The notes beneath the pieces were generated by a model, which saw only the letters and a list, made by a program, of their open reading frames with translations, was not told the origin of the DNA and did no database searches. Shown here piece after piece: positions 9,150-18,008 of a DNA stretch of 64,000 bases. Each line of letters opens with the position of its first letter. Position 1 is the first letter of the stretch. Origin of the DNA: Pseudobacteriovorax sp. (lineage in GTDB: Bacteria; Bdellovibrionota_B; Oligoflexia; Oligoflexales; Oligoflexaceae); NCBI GenBank assembly GCA_013215145.1, contig JABSRP010000004.1, forward strand, positions 49,867 through 113,866. The letters run 5' to 3'. A program made the translations under genes and the position numbers.

Positions 9150-9547
9150 GATTCGACCCCCTAAATTTAAATGAATAGAGAGGAAGTATTTGGCTGCAAT
9201 AGAGAATTCTCAAGTCAAAAAAGCTAATTTCATAGAGGTTTATACCGCGACAACCAAAGGGTTTTAGGGTCTCAATTAAGAGATCAAATAAAAATCACAG
9301 AATAATCTAGGACTAAGGGATACAAGCGGTCCCACCTCACCAACCTATCGCATCGATGTGTAGCATGAGACGCTTGAAGAAAGGTGAAACTAGAGGAGTC
9401 CGATAACACGGTAGAAACACAAAGAAGTCCATTTTCACTAAGAAATACTAAGATTTAAAACAGCTAAAATTGAGAAAATCTTAATGAAACCAACAGAAAG
9501 ATATGGCAAAGTGAGGGCTCAAAATCTTAACAAGGAGATCGAAATAA
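9150..9547. other. Intergenic stretch without a recognised gene
   Basis: About 400 bases between two divergently transcribed secreted-protein genes. It should hold the promoters of both. It is A-rich near 9420-9520. I see no long ORF, convincing hairpin or RNA gene in it. Confidence 0.5.
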
Positions 9548-10168
9548 ATGAGACGACTTAAAACTACCATATTAGCACTATCTTTTTTGACTAGCTATTC
9601 GGCTAAGGCTACTGTATCCGCTCTTAGCGATGTCGTGATTCCCTACAAAACCATCCAATCCGACGAAATTTGCCTAATGAAGCAAAAGATGATCGCTGAA
9701 TTCGGAATTCCTCTTGGGTCTTTGATGGAAGGAATTCTAGAAGAGAATCAAGTACGACAGCAGATTCTTGGCGGCGGAAGCTTCTTCACAAATATTAACT
9801 TACTTGCCGAAGGTACAAAGATCTCTTCCACCTATATTAGCGACAACTACACAGCTGACGAGATTTGGGAGTATGAGTTTGCCTTAGATTTCGCCGCCGT
9901 TGCCGCATTGAATGGCCCTAGCGTTGCTGGTCGACAAAAAACTATTGATCGAGCAAAGCTAGCTGTTATCAGTATTTTGAACACAGCCGAACTTACTTTC
10001 GGCGCTAGAAAATTTCGCATCACGCTGAACTTGAATAACCTTCCGTCCCAAGCAGGACTTACTGGCAACACAGTTTTCCCTACAACTAGTTTTCCCTACA
10101 CCTCTTCCAGCCCAGTTCTTGCTGGATACGAAGCAGAGCTGCTTAGCGCAAGCTGCCCAGCACTCTAA
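9548..10168 (+). CDS. Secreted protein of unknown function
   Basis: A 206-residue protein with a signal peptide (MRRLKTTILALSFLTSYSAKA, cleavage near residue 21). The ATG follows AAGGAG. The mature part has two Cys (about residues 42 and 203) that could form one disulfide linking the ends. It has a helical middle (EYEFALDFAAVAALNGPSVAG) and a Ser/Thr/Pro-rich segment near the C-terminus. No family is recognised. A strong intrinsic terminator lies 15 bases downstream, so it is likely a single-gene transcript. A periplasmic or exported location is the only confident statement. Confidence 0.6.
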   Translation: MRRLKTTILALSFLTSYSAKATVSALSDVVIPYKTIQSDEICLMKQKMIAEFGIPLGSLMEGILEENQVRQQILGGGSFFTNINLLAEGTKISSTYISDNYTADEIWEYEFALDFAAVAALNGPSVAGRQKTIDRAKLAVISILNTAELTFGARKFRITLNLNNLPSQAGLTGNTVFPTTSFPYTSSSPVLAGYEAELLSASCPAL

Positions 10169-10183
10169 TCAAAAGGCTGTATC

Positions 10184-10216
10184 AAGCGCCTAGATCAATT
10201 CTAGGCGCTTTTATTC
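10184..10216 (+). terminator. Rho-independent terminator
   Basis: An 11-bp perfect stem (AAGCGCCTAGA at 10184-10194 with TCTAGGCGCTT at 10200-10210), loop TCAAT, followed by a short T-rich tail. It ends the secreted-protein gene at 9548-10168. Confidence 0.85.
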
Positions 10217-10348
10217 AGTTAAATAGCTCGTCCTATTGCCTAAGCCCAGTAAACATACCCAGCCACCCAAAGCGGCAACCGAAAATCTTTACTCAACAAA
10301 AAAAGAGCGCTACCGTTAGGGTCTTTAAGACTATCACGGAGGCAGTAT

Positions 10349-10945
10349 ATGTTATTTATGATCAGTTTAGGTTTTATAGCCAGTCTATTGATGATCGGCT
10401 TCATGCACCTCATCACGATTTCAGGAATCGCCAATGCGAATATGATTCAAGCCATTGGCGGGCTGGTCACTCGAGAAAGAAAATCGAGCTTTAAGATCGG
10501 CCTTATGATTTATTTCTTGGCTGGAATCCTTTTTAGTATTGGCTACCAGCAAATTCTAAGTCAACTGCAATCATCTTCCCCAGCGGTATTAATTTTTGCG
10601 GGTATTTTCTTAGGTTTTGCTCATGGCTTAATCGTAGGATTTGCTATCGTCATTGAAGCTGTCGGTCGTCACCCTCTACCGGAATTTCGCAATGCAGGAT
10701 TTTCTGTAGCTATCGCCCACATCCTCGGCCATATGGTTTACGGTGTCTCAATCGGCGCTGGATTAACTTGGCAATTTGCAAAGTCTGACGCTGTCATAAA
10801 TAACATCGTACAGTCGAACGGTATTATCTATTTGCTATCAGCCCTCGTGATAGGACTCCTATCAATCTTCGTTATTGGAACTCGCGAGAGACTGAAGCAA
10901 GGCGTTGCCGCATCTGCTCTGCAAAAAACCTCTACGGATCAATAA
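10349..10945 (+). CDS. Integral membrane protein of unknown function
   Basis: A 198-residue inner-membrane protein. Hydrophobic segments are visible at about residues 3-25, 50-66, 78-103, 119-140 and 160-178, giving about five spans, with an arginine/lysine-rich loop (TRERKSS) after the first. A short His-containing motif (AHILGHMVYG) sits in the fourth span. The ATG has GGAGG upstream at a good distance. It is flanked by a terminator upstream and by the secreted protein at 11104 downstream. No family is recognised; a transporter or a membrane stress protein are possibilities without specific support. Confidence 0.6.
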   Translation: MLFMISLGFIASLLMIGFMHLITISGIANANMIQAIGGLVTRERKSSFKIGLMIYFLAGILFSIGYQQILSQLQSSSPAVLIFAGIFLGFAHGLIVGFAIVIEAVGRHPLPEFRNAGFSVAIAHILGHMVYGVSIGAGLTWQFAKSDAVINNIVQSNGIIYLLSALVIGLLSIFVIGTRERLKQGVAASALQKTSTDQ

Positions 10946-11103
10946 TTTAAATAAGGGCATGCGGTCACGTTTGGACGTGATCCGCTCGGCCCTCACCGTA
11001 AGCTGCAAGTGTTTTCATTTCTGAAACAGTCGTCTCTTTGGCTTTTGACATTTTTTTCCAGTTTTCTATAGTCGCTCCCAGAAAATTTTTTAAAGGAGTT
11101 ACT

Positions 11104-11820
11104 ATGCATTCGTGGAAAAAAGCTGTTCTACTACCAATCTTTTGCTGGTCCTTTGCTGCTGCTGGCAATGACATACTACACGACAATTACGTTATCGTTA
11201 ATGTCGATGATACTACTACATCGGAAGAGTACCCCCTGGGCGACTATCAAGACTTTTTCAGTACAGATGATCGTCCCATGCTAGCAAGTTTTGAATTCGA
11301 AACCGGCGATCAAAAATGCACGATCATCGATAATTTAGGTCACAAATTTTTTGTGAAAAAAGGGGAAAGCTATTCATTTTCAAGGGTTTATTTCCCGTTT
11401 AAGGTCATCGACCATGAGGACAACAATGCCTGTGATAACTCTAGTTATCGCAACATCCAACTACAGGTGAACTCCCTAAACAGTTACGAAAACAAACTCG
11501 TCCGAAAAATTAATCAAAACACCCCCTTTAGTAATCAGTTTTTCCCCAAATTAGCAGGCGTAGACGTTCTTTTAAGCTTTCAAGCAGACTTCTACCAAAA
11601 CTTTGAAGACACCAGTTGTCTAGGGCTACAGATTACCGATAACGAAGGACAAAGCATTAGCATAGACGAGGATAATAATAAAATTAACCAAGTACCTGTA
11701 GTGCTTCCTATTCGGGTACGTTACCTAGGCCGTTGCTTAACCTCACCTCTTGGAGCTGAGTTTAAGGAAAATAATACATACGATCTGAGATACTCATTGC
11801 GCATGGGATTGAATTTGTAA
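11104..11820 (+). CDS. Secreted protein of unknown function
   Basis: A 238-residue protein with signal peptide MHSWKKAVLLPIFCWSFAAA. I chose ATG 11104, which has AAAGGAGTTACT directly upstream; the longer frame from 11038 adds residues without a ribosome site. The mature part is rich in Asp, Asn and aromatics, with predicted beta structure and four Cys (CTIID, ACDNSS, SCLGLQ, RCLTSP) that suggest two disulfides. It ends LRMGLNL, a hydrophobic strand. No family is recognised. It is convergent with the lipoprotein gene at 11893. Confidence 0.6.
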   Translation: MHSWKKAVLLPIFCWSFAAAGNDILHDNYVIVNVDDTTTSEEYPLGDYQDFFSTDDRPMLASFEFETGDQKCTIIDNLGHKFFVKKGESYSFSRVYFPFKVIDHEDNNACDNSSYRNIQLQVNSLNSYENKLVRKINQNTPFSNQFFPKLAGVDVLLSFQADFYQNFEDTSCLGLQITDNEGQSISIDEDNNKINQVPVVLPIRVRYLGRCLTSPLGAEFKENNTYDLRYSLRMGLNL

Positions 11821-11892
11821 GTCGACGGCGGTGCTCCTCCTCATAGTGGGGAGCTCCAGATAGCGGTATCTAAAGAATTCCAAGAAATAAAA

Positions 11893-12603
11893 TCAATTAC
11901 AGTAGTCAAATTCCGACATTTTGAACATATTGACCTCTCTTAGATCCACCCGGAAAACAAAGTCATCCCAGTCGTCACTATCCCTATGGACATTGTCCTC
12001 AAATTGAAACTCAAAGTGCTTATCTTGGTCTTCAATTTTTGATACTACGCGGAATCGATCTTCATCAGCCGGTCCGTAGGTAATCGAGCGAAAAGCCGCT
12101 GACTCGTAGTCACATGTGTGATTGGTTTTGTTCTCACTCGTATCGTTTTGGATCGCTTTACTGCATGTTTCCACATCGGTTGGTCGAAAGGTATCAATTT
12201 TAAATGCAACTTCAATACAGACGTCTTTATCGAAGACCTTGTTGTAAATGACCTTATTGTCTAGGGCAAAGTTTTTGTTGCAGGCAATTTCCTCAAACCC
12301 ACCATCGTTGAGCTTAACATAGAGGCAATTCTTAAAAAGAGCATCATGAGGCATTTTGGTAATATCTAGTTTAAACACCGATTCGTCTGACTGCCCTGGC
12401 GTTTTACCAGGACCGGGGTCAGGGGTAGGATCAGGATTTTTACCAGGTACTTGGATCTCCCCCCCCTCTTCAGTATCTTTATCCTTAGGATTCACAAGCT
12501 CTTCCGCAGGCGGATTGGGAGCTGGGTTACTCTTCTTTTTTCCCGAAAATACCGAGGTTTTACAGGATGCCGCCAGCATCATGAGAATAAACAAACGAAT
12601 CAT
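11893..12603 (-). CDS. Lipoprotein of unknown function
   Basis: A 236-residue protein starting at ATG 12603 behind GGAG; the longer frame adds an unlikely MIVVVVYSK leader. The signal ends in a lipobox LAASC, giving a lipid-anchored Cys. A low-complexity Pro/Asn/Asp/Gly linker follows (about residues 20-75), then a compact domain with several Cys (NCLYVKL, ACNKNF, VCIEVAF, TCSKAI, TCDYES, DYCN) likely to be disulfide-linked. The domain does not match a family I recognise. The linker probably holds the domain away from the membrane. Confidence 0.6.
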   Translation of the reverse strand: MIRLFILMMLAASCKTSVFSGKKKSNPAPNPPAEELVNPKDKDTEEGGEIQVPGKNPDPTPDPGPGKTPGQSDESVFKLDITKMPHDALFKNCLYVKLNDGGFEEIACNKNFALDNKVIYNKVFDKDVCIEVAFKIDTFRPTDVETCSKAIQNDTSENKTNHTCDYESAAFRSITYGPADEDRFRVVSKIEDQDKHFEFQFEDNVHRDSDDWDDFVFRVDLREVNMFKMSEFDYCN

Positions 12604-12733
12604 AACAGCTCCAATCTTAGAATATACCACTACAACAATCATTTTATCAGCTAGGGCCAGTCTTGCAAAATTGGCCCGCGGGTTTCTAGACTGGGGCAGA
12701 CGGAAACGCCTGCAACCACCACAAAACCCTTTA

Positions 12734-13936
12734 CTATGCTACCAAAATCTCATACTGCCCAAATTTGATCTCCTCACCACCATATCCGATTCGGCAAAAT
12801 GGATCGTCGCTAATCTTTTTACCAGGTTGGACAGAGCCCTGGTAATTGACGCGACATGAGAATTGCTTTTTGCCCGAGGCTTCCAAACCACCAGCGATAG
12901 CAGTGGTAGGGATTCCACCATCTGCGACAGCAATATACTCGTAGCGGTTGTTCTGCAGAACCTCGTAGACAAGGCTTTTTACTTCTTTACCGCCATATCC
13001 AATGCGGCAGGCGTCACCACTAATTAGTTTTCCAATGTGCAGGCTTCCATCATGTTCCATCCGGCAGACATAGAGATCGCGATCACCTTCTCGTCCTGCA
13101 AATACCGGATTACCAGTAATACGTCCTTGATTCGTCGCAATCCATTGGCCCTCAGGATGGGGTCTTGTAGGATCGATTGGTTCCGGACCTTCAGGCTCCG
13201 TCGGCGTCACAGGTGTCGGGCTGGCCACTGCAGGTCTCGTAATATTATAAAGCGCATGGATTCCGGCAATATCGCCAACCGTAAGCTTGGCATTTGAATG
13301 ACGGCGGCAATAGTTCATGATCGATTGAGGGTCATAAGAGCCAATTTCCGTACCATCAATCGCTGAGGTCGTTCGTGTACAAGTCGAGTCTTGTCGATTC
13401 TGCTCGTGAAGTAGACCCAATGCATGACCAACCTCATGCAGCGCCGTGGAAAGCTCAAAGGTAATGATAAGGTTCTGCGCGATCGAACGACCTGCTTGAA
13501 ACCAAGCCGACTCGCCATCAGCAGACAAAGATTGGGCTGTCCGCCCAATGTAGGCCACTCCTGCGGCTCCGTTAGACGATGACCGGGTGATTTTAATCCG
13601 CAGAATGCGCTGCCTTGCACTACGCGTCGTGCAGTCATCCCAACCGGTCAGGTACACCGCAGCTCTTTGATACTCGCGCGTGATTTCTTGCTGATACATT
13701 CCATAGATGTTTCCCGAAATACTGGTATCCTTGATCCAGCAAACAGGAACCAAAACCCTTTGCCCAGCAGAATCAGACTGCACATCCCATTTTTGGGAGC
13801 GCCCCAGATCAGCAATAAAAGATTTCGTAGTGGAGTCTTCCGTTTGACCAGTTCTTCCACAGGAGAAAAGTAGACTTAGGGACATAAGGGTAAAGATAGA
13901 TTTACTGTTTTGTATTCTTTTCAAGACGATCTCCAT
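12734..13936 (-). CDS. Astacin-like zinc metalloprotease lipoprotein with two DM9 repeats
   Basis: A 400-residue protein if started at ATG 13936; a longer in-frame start exists at 13981 but neither has a clear ribosome site. The signal ends in a lipobox FSC (Cys26). The catalytic domain contains HEVGHALGLLHEQ at residues 167-179, a full HExxHxxGxxHE zinc motif as in astacins, and the SIMNY Met-turn at 205-209. After a Pro-rich linker come two DM9 (DUF3421) repeats, each with a (L/F)xCRxxxxGxxxxGKxI..(A/F)CRIGYGG core. DM9 proteins are known as lectin-like mannose binders in animals, so the repeats may target the protease to glycans. The combination is unusual. Confidence 0.8.
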   Translation of the reverse strand: MEIVLKRIQNSKSIFTLMSLSLLFSCGRTGQTEDSTTKSFIADLGRSQKWDVQSDSAGQRVLVPVCWIKDTSISGNIYGMYQQEITREYQRAAVYLTGWDDCTTRSARQRILRIKITRSSSNGAAGVAYIGRTAQSLSADGESAWFQAGRSIAQNLIITFELSTALHEVGHALGLLHEQNRQDSTCTRTTSAIDGTEIGSYDPQSIMNYCRRHSNAKLTVGDIAGIHALYNITRPAVASPTPVTPTEPEGPEPIDPTRPHPEGQWIATNQGRITGNPVFAGREGDRDLYVCRMEHDGSLHIGKLISGDACRIGYGGKEVKSLVYEVLQNNRYEYIAVADGGIPTTAIAGGLEASGKKQFSCRVNYQGSVQPGKKISDDPFCRIGYGGEEIKFGQYEILVA

Positions 13937-14155
13937 ATCAGTCAGCAGTAGGTATGAATACCTAGAAAACAGCAACAACATCTACATGAGGGTCTAGAGT
14001 CTTTCAACTCCTCGGCCCGAAGGTTTAGTCTGCAAGTTTATACCCAAGGTATAATTTGCTGAAATGATGGACTATAAAATTTGTGTAAGCGTCAGAATTC
14101 TGACACCACTGTCTTGAATCCTAACACCGATGTATAGCGTTCTAGCTGCTAGACT

Positions 14156-15319
14156 TCAGAGCAAGGTCACTTCCTGAAGCTGCTGGATGGTTTCTGAGAA
14201 CACGAACTTGATCATGCGGCATGTGGTAACTTCGGACAGCTCCATGCTATAAAAACGGGTTAGTTCCTGATTTCGCGCAAGAATTTGGTCAAAGTCATCA
14301 GGCTCGGCATTGCTGGAACAGGATATGGTCACGTCCAACGGTAAGGTTGCACTGCCACCCAGTATATTGTGAAAATTTATCGCCTGAAAACTCACATCAC
14401 GTTGGAGATCGAGACTTAGCTCAGTCACATCAAAGGCCTCAAAATAGGATTTGTCATTAAATGACCCATTGGTCAACGAGGTTATGGGAAATTTGATGCC
14501 CTCTGCAGCAAACAGCAAATCGCTACCAAGGCTGACGACAGGTGCAGAAAGGCTCAAGCTTTGACTGGGGGTTAGGCACATGGAGTTAATTTCATCCTCC
14601 ACGCGATAGTAAGCCTCAATCACAATGCGGTGAGTCGCGGCGGAAAAGATAGTTTTTGGCAAGACTAAAGATGTGACGGTGCCCTCCACCTGAGAGGCCC
14701 ATAAGAGTCCATTAGTTTCATCATCAGCCACCTTTATGACGAATTGGGTTACAGTGTCTTCTGGCAAAACCCAGTTCAATGTAACATCATTGCTGTTTTC
14801 TAGAACCGAGAATGGCCCAAGATCACACAGGCGAATAGCTCCCAATTCAGTATCTTGCTGCTTGACGACAAATGCGTGCTTCATAAAAGACTCAGAGGCA
14901 TCATCCCCTTTATTTGTGAGGACAATATTGATCCCACCATTTTCGTCCCGTAGTAAATTTCCGGCCTTGATCCGAAAGTTGTAATAGCCCTCGGCATCTG
15001 TGGCGGCTCGAGAAATAAAGTAACCCGGAGTCTCTTTGATCTCTTCGAAGTCTTTCCGATAAGCGGGAAAGTACCAAAAAGCACTGCGAATAATTGACCA
15101 ATTAAGAAAAGGAACGTAGGGATTTATGATACTGGCATAGCCAAAAAAACGAAGGTTGCGCAGCTCTAGCCCTGTATTTGCCAGAGGCTCTCCAGAAATC
15201 GCCAGAATTTGTCCTTTAATTCTTACAGTGCTATTAGGATCAAACTCCGGAGACTTACTTTCCGAGGAACAAGCTTTCGCGAGACTACAAAGCATAACAA
15301 TAAGAATCCATAGCCTCAT
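14156..15319 (-). CDS. Lipoprotein with a carboxypeptidase-regulatory-like domain
   Basis: A 387-residue protein with lipobox AKAC (Cys17). Residues of about 30-130 resemble the carboxypeptidase regulatory-like fold (VRIKGQILAISGEPLANTGL, then AATDAEGYYNFRIKAGN), a beta-sandwich common on bacterial cell surfaces. A fibronectin-III-like part follows (VTLNWVLPEDTVTQFVIKV). The C-terminal third is not recognised. Its ATG overlaps the stop of the preceding gene in an ATGA arrangement, so it is translationally coupled as the third gene of an operon with 15316-15990 and 15962-16762. A structural or binding role at the outer membrane is likely. Confidence 0.65.
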   Translation of the reverse strand: MRLWILIVMLCSLAKACSSESKSPEFDPNSTVRIKGQILAISGEPLANTGLELRNLRFFGYASIINPYVPFLNWSIIRSAFWYFPAYRKDFEEIKETPGYFISRAATDAEGYYNFRIKAGNLLRDENGGINIVLTNKGDDASESFMKHAFVVKQQDTELGAIRLCDLGPFSVLENSNDVTLNWVLPEDTVTQFVIKVADDETNGLLWASQVEGTVTSLVLPKTIFSAATHRIVIEAYYRVEDEINSMCLTPSQSLSLSAPVVSLGSDLLFAAEGIKFPITSLTNGSFNDKSYFEAFDVTELSLDLQRDVSFQAINFHNILGGSATLPLDVTISCSSNAEPDDFDQILARNQELTRFYSMELSEVTTCRMIKFVFSETIQQLQEVTLL

Positions 15320-15990
15320 TCAAATACCTCATCATCATTGCTGAATATCAATACAGCCCGAGGATCAGTTTCGTCAGGCCCATTGGTCGTGCGAACTACA
15401 ATCGACTGGGTGTCATTGTTTGGATCATATCGCAGCTGAAGCACAAAACCTTTAATTTCTAGCTCCTGTAGACGAGAATCGAGAGTCATTTGGGTCAAAT
15501 CAAAGCTCATTTTTTTAAATCCAGTGGCGTCTCGTTCAATATCAGGAGTAGCCGGGTCGATAGCTAAGAGATCTCCACCAGGGGTGGTCCAATCATATCC
15601 ATCATTGAGAGCATAACGAGAATTCCAAGTCACAAAAGGAGTCCAATCAACAGCCATGGGGTATATCAATATATTTTCGGGATTGACTCCAATATCGAAG
15701 ATGAAAAGCTCAAGCCGAATTTCGGCAATATTTGTAACGAGGACAGATTCATCATAGAGATTGATAAAGTCGGGAATATATAATAACAGCTTTTCCTGAC
15801 GAGCTCCTGTCTCGTCTATACTGATCGTACTATCAGCGATATCGAAGTTATAAAGATCGGGTGATTGACTACTAATATAGGCATCAGAGACCTGGGACAC
15901 CACAGCTATGACACCAGCATCCGTCTCTTCGGTTTTATTACCGCAAGAACAGAGCCAAATGCTAAATATGAAAAGAAAGACCAAGACCAT
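15316..15990 (-). CDS. DNRLRE/CBM96-like lipoprotein
   Basis: A 224-residue protein with lipobox CSC (Cys16). The body resembles DNRLRE domains: it opens with QVSDAYISSQSPDLYNF, has LLLYIPDF and IRLELFIFD strands, then VDWTPFVTWNSR, matching the W..vTWN signature, and ends with VLIFSND. Such beta-sandwich domains bind polysaccharide or build surface layers. It overlaps the upstream barrel-like gene by 29 bases and the downstream lipoprotein by four, so the three genes form one tight operon. GGAG lies nine bases before the ATG. Confidence 0.65.
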   Translation of the reverse strand: MVLVFLFIFSIWLCSCGNKTEETDAGVIAVVSQVSDAYISSQSPDLYNFDIADSTISIDETGARQEKLLLYIPDFINLYDESVLVTNIAEIRLELFIFDIGVNPENILIYPMAVDWTPFVTWNSRYALNDGYDWTTPGGDLLAIDPATPDIERDATGFKKMSFDLTQMTLDSRLQELEIKGFVLQLRYDPNNDTQSIVVRTTNGPDETDPRAVLIFSNDDEVFE

Positions 15991-16762
15991 AGGAATTGAC
16001 TCCTGAAGGAAAGGCGTTCAAACCGATAATGCGCAAAAGCTTTTCTACGTCAAGGTCACTGGATTCTGTCCGTGAATGCATCGCATCAATCGATATTCCG
16101 CTTGGCAACTTAAATTTTACCACTAGATCGTGACTCAAAACATTGGGATGAGAAAACTCATCGCGCAAAACAATGACATCGTAGCGAGCTTTCAACTGCG
16201 AATAGACCTTAGTCGTAAAATCAAAAATGACGGGACCTAGGGCTATATGGAGATTAGCTGTCGTCACTGTATACGGATAAGCGGCATAAATGATCTCAAA
16301 GTTGTCCACATCCTTTGATCGGTTTTCGTTTGATTCAAATATCCTATGGGCCAAGTCGAAGGTCACGATATCCAAATTAGCATGTAGCCTTAATCCATAT
16401 ATCCAACGGTTCGAGGCGGTATTAAGCTCGTACCTAACCGCTTTTCTCATAGGTAGATGAAAACCGGCGATGGCAGCTATAGATAACTGGTCGAGATGAA
16501 TGCCTAAGCCGCTGTAGTCTAGGTTGAAGTAGCTACTTAGTAACTTCCCATTACGGACATACCCATCCAACTGAATATCCCAAGAGGCAAAACCCTCACG
16601 TGTTTTTAGGGCTATCCCAGCTCGTTTCGAGTAGTCGTTGCTTTCGGGAATTGAGATAGTTTTGACCTCAGAATCGACGCGCGCTTGAACATAACTCTGC
16701 CCGTATAGAATTGCTGTCTTGAAGAAGCAAACTACCATCAGGATAGGATAAAGACTTTTCAA
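15962..16762 (-). CDS. Probable outer-membrane beta-barrel protein
   Basis: A 266-residue protein beginning at TTG 16762 after AAAGGTAGACGAA. A signal peptide ends near ILYGQS. The mature sequence alternates polar and hydrophobic residues through many short strands (FASWDIQLDGYV, YSGLGIHLDQLSIAAIAGF, IYGLRLHANLDIVTFDLAH) and ends GLGLSFHI, as barrels usually do. No named family is recognised. It is the first gene of the operon with two downstream surface lipoproteins; together they could form an outer-membrane pore with lipid-anchored partners. That is inference from order and overlap. Confidence 0.6.
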   Translation of the reverse strand: MKSLYPILMVVCFFKTAILYGQSYVQARVDSEVKTISIPESNDYSKRAGIALKTREGFASWDIQLDGYVRNGKLLSSYFNLDYSGLGIHLDQLSIAAIAGFHLPMRKAVRYELNTASNRWIYGLRLHANLDIVTFDLAHRIFESNENRSKDVDNFEIIYAAYPYTVTTANLHIALGPVIFDFTTKVYSQLKARYDVIVLRDEFSHPNVLSHDLVVKFKLPSGISIDAMHSRTESSDLDVEKLLRIIGLNAFPSGVNSYGLGLSFHI

Positions 16763-17071
16763 TTCGTCTACCTTTGTTCCGGGCTATTCAGTGTTTCGTC
16801 TAAGGATTACCGAAGTATAAGAGATACCTTCGAAAGATGTCAAGCAGCCCGGAACTGGTAGTAAACTTGTGGCAGCTCGTCAGCGCTTCCTACAAAATAT
16901 AATAATATTAGTTACTTAAGGGCCATAATGAAATCTCACGGACTTAACATATCCAATTGACGTTCCATGCTGACAATGCTATTTAGACAGCCTAAGCGTG
17001 TCAATCTGCTTTCATAAAGCATTTAGACTAAAACACGCGCTACACCGAAGATGCTGTCAGAGGACGATCCC

Positions 17072-17998
17072 ATGCAAGATAAATCATTCGTCGCCTTTAA
17101 ACCTGAGGAGGTAGGTGCGCTTTCTCAGAAAACTCTGGTTGCAACCCATAACCTCCACGAGACCAGCCTTTTTTCAGACGAGAGTCTCATTAAACTACTC
17201 GACAATCATAACCGCGATTGCCTGTATGCCCACACTATGGGCGAGGATCCTGAGAATCCTAGCGAGTGGTACAATGGCACCACCGATAAGCTGACTGGGG
17301 AGGAGCTTTTAACAGCTGTCAAACGAGGAAAGCTTTGGTTGAATATCGTAAAAATCGGCGATTTTCACCCACAATATAAAGAGCTACTTGATGAGATGTA
17401 CGAGCAGATTGAGGCGCAAGCCGAACACTTCAGATCCATCCGGCGCTCCTATACCCTGCTAATCTCATCGCCAAAATCCATGGTTTTCTATCACGCCGAC
17501 CCTTACGATGTTTTTCTTTGGCAATTGCGTGGAAAAAAACGGGTTTACGTCTATCCTTTCGAGGAAACCTTCGCACCGACGAAGAGTATGGAGAGGATTT
17601 TTACTAGAGAGGCTATTGAGGATCTACCTTACAGCTTAGACTTCGACGAACACGCTGAGGTGTTAGACTTGAACCCTGGTCAGATGGTGTCTTGGGCTCA
17701 AAATTCTCCTCACCGAGTGGTGAACCTAGAGGACGTAAATATATCAATCACTTCCAATCACTACACAGATTCTGCGTTGCGTCGTGAGTTTGTATACAGC
17801 GCTAATCGCTACTTCAAACGCTTAGGAATTCCCGCTTCTTCTACGGCTACTAAAGGCCTACTGGCAGATTCGAAGATCTTTGCCTTTCGTGCTCTGAGAA
17901 AACTGAACATTCATGCTCTCGAGCCCTACAACTATAAAAAAACATTTGTTGTTGATCCGCAAGCTCCGCAAGGATTTCGGTTTTTGTCAAATCCTTAG
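17072..17998 (+). CDS. Cupin-like (JmjC-type) putative Fe(II)/2-oxoglutarate oxygenase
   Basis: A 308-residue soluble protein from ATG 17072, which has GAGG eight bases upstream; an in-frame ATG at 17051 is an alternative. It contains FYHADPYDVFLWQLRGKKR, with an HxD iron-binding pair in the usual cupin_8/JmjC context, and a distal SPHRVVN that supplies the third His. This HxD...H triad is typical of Fe(II)/2-oxoglutarate hydroxylases acting on amino acids, peptides or proteins. Ten bases separate it from the GNAT-like gene, and an ATP-grasp gene follows. The trio looks like a biosynthetic or modification pathway. Exact substrate unknown. Confidence 0.7.
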   Translation: MQDKSFVAFKPEEVGALSQKTLVATHNLHETSLFSDESLIKLLDNHNRDCLYAHTMGEDPENPSEWYNGTTDKLTGEELLTAVKRGKLWLNIVKIGDFHPQYKELLDEMYEQIEAQAEHFRSIRRSYTLLISSPKSMVFYHADPYDVFLWQLRGKKRVYVYPFEETFAPTKSMERIFTREAIEDLPYSLDFDEHAEVLDLNPGQMVSWAQNSPHRVVNLEDVNISITSNHYTDSALRREFVYSANRYFKRLGIPASSTATKGLLADSKIFAFRALRKLNIHALEPYNYKKTFVVDPQAPQGFRFLSNP

Positions 17999-18008
17999 GA
18001 GATCGTTC

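Noticed and set aside
11829..11858. Possible terminator between the converging genes at 11820 and 11893
   Set aside because: Only an imperfect short stem (GCTCCTC with GGGGAGC) and no T tract on either strand.
12356..12859. 167-codon plus-strand ORF across two lipoprotein genes
   Set aside because: Its Gly/Ser-rich start is the antisense of the Pro-rich linker; not a real gene.
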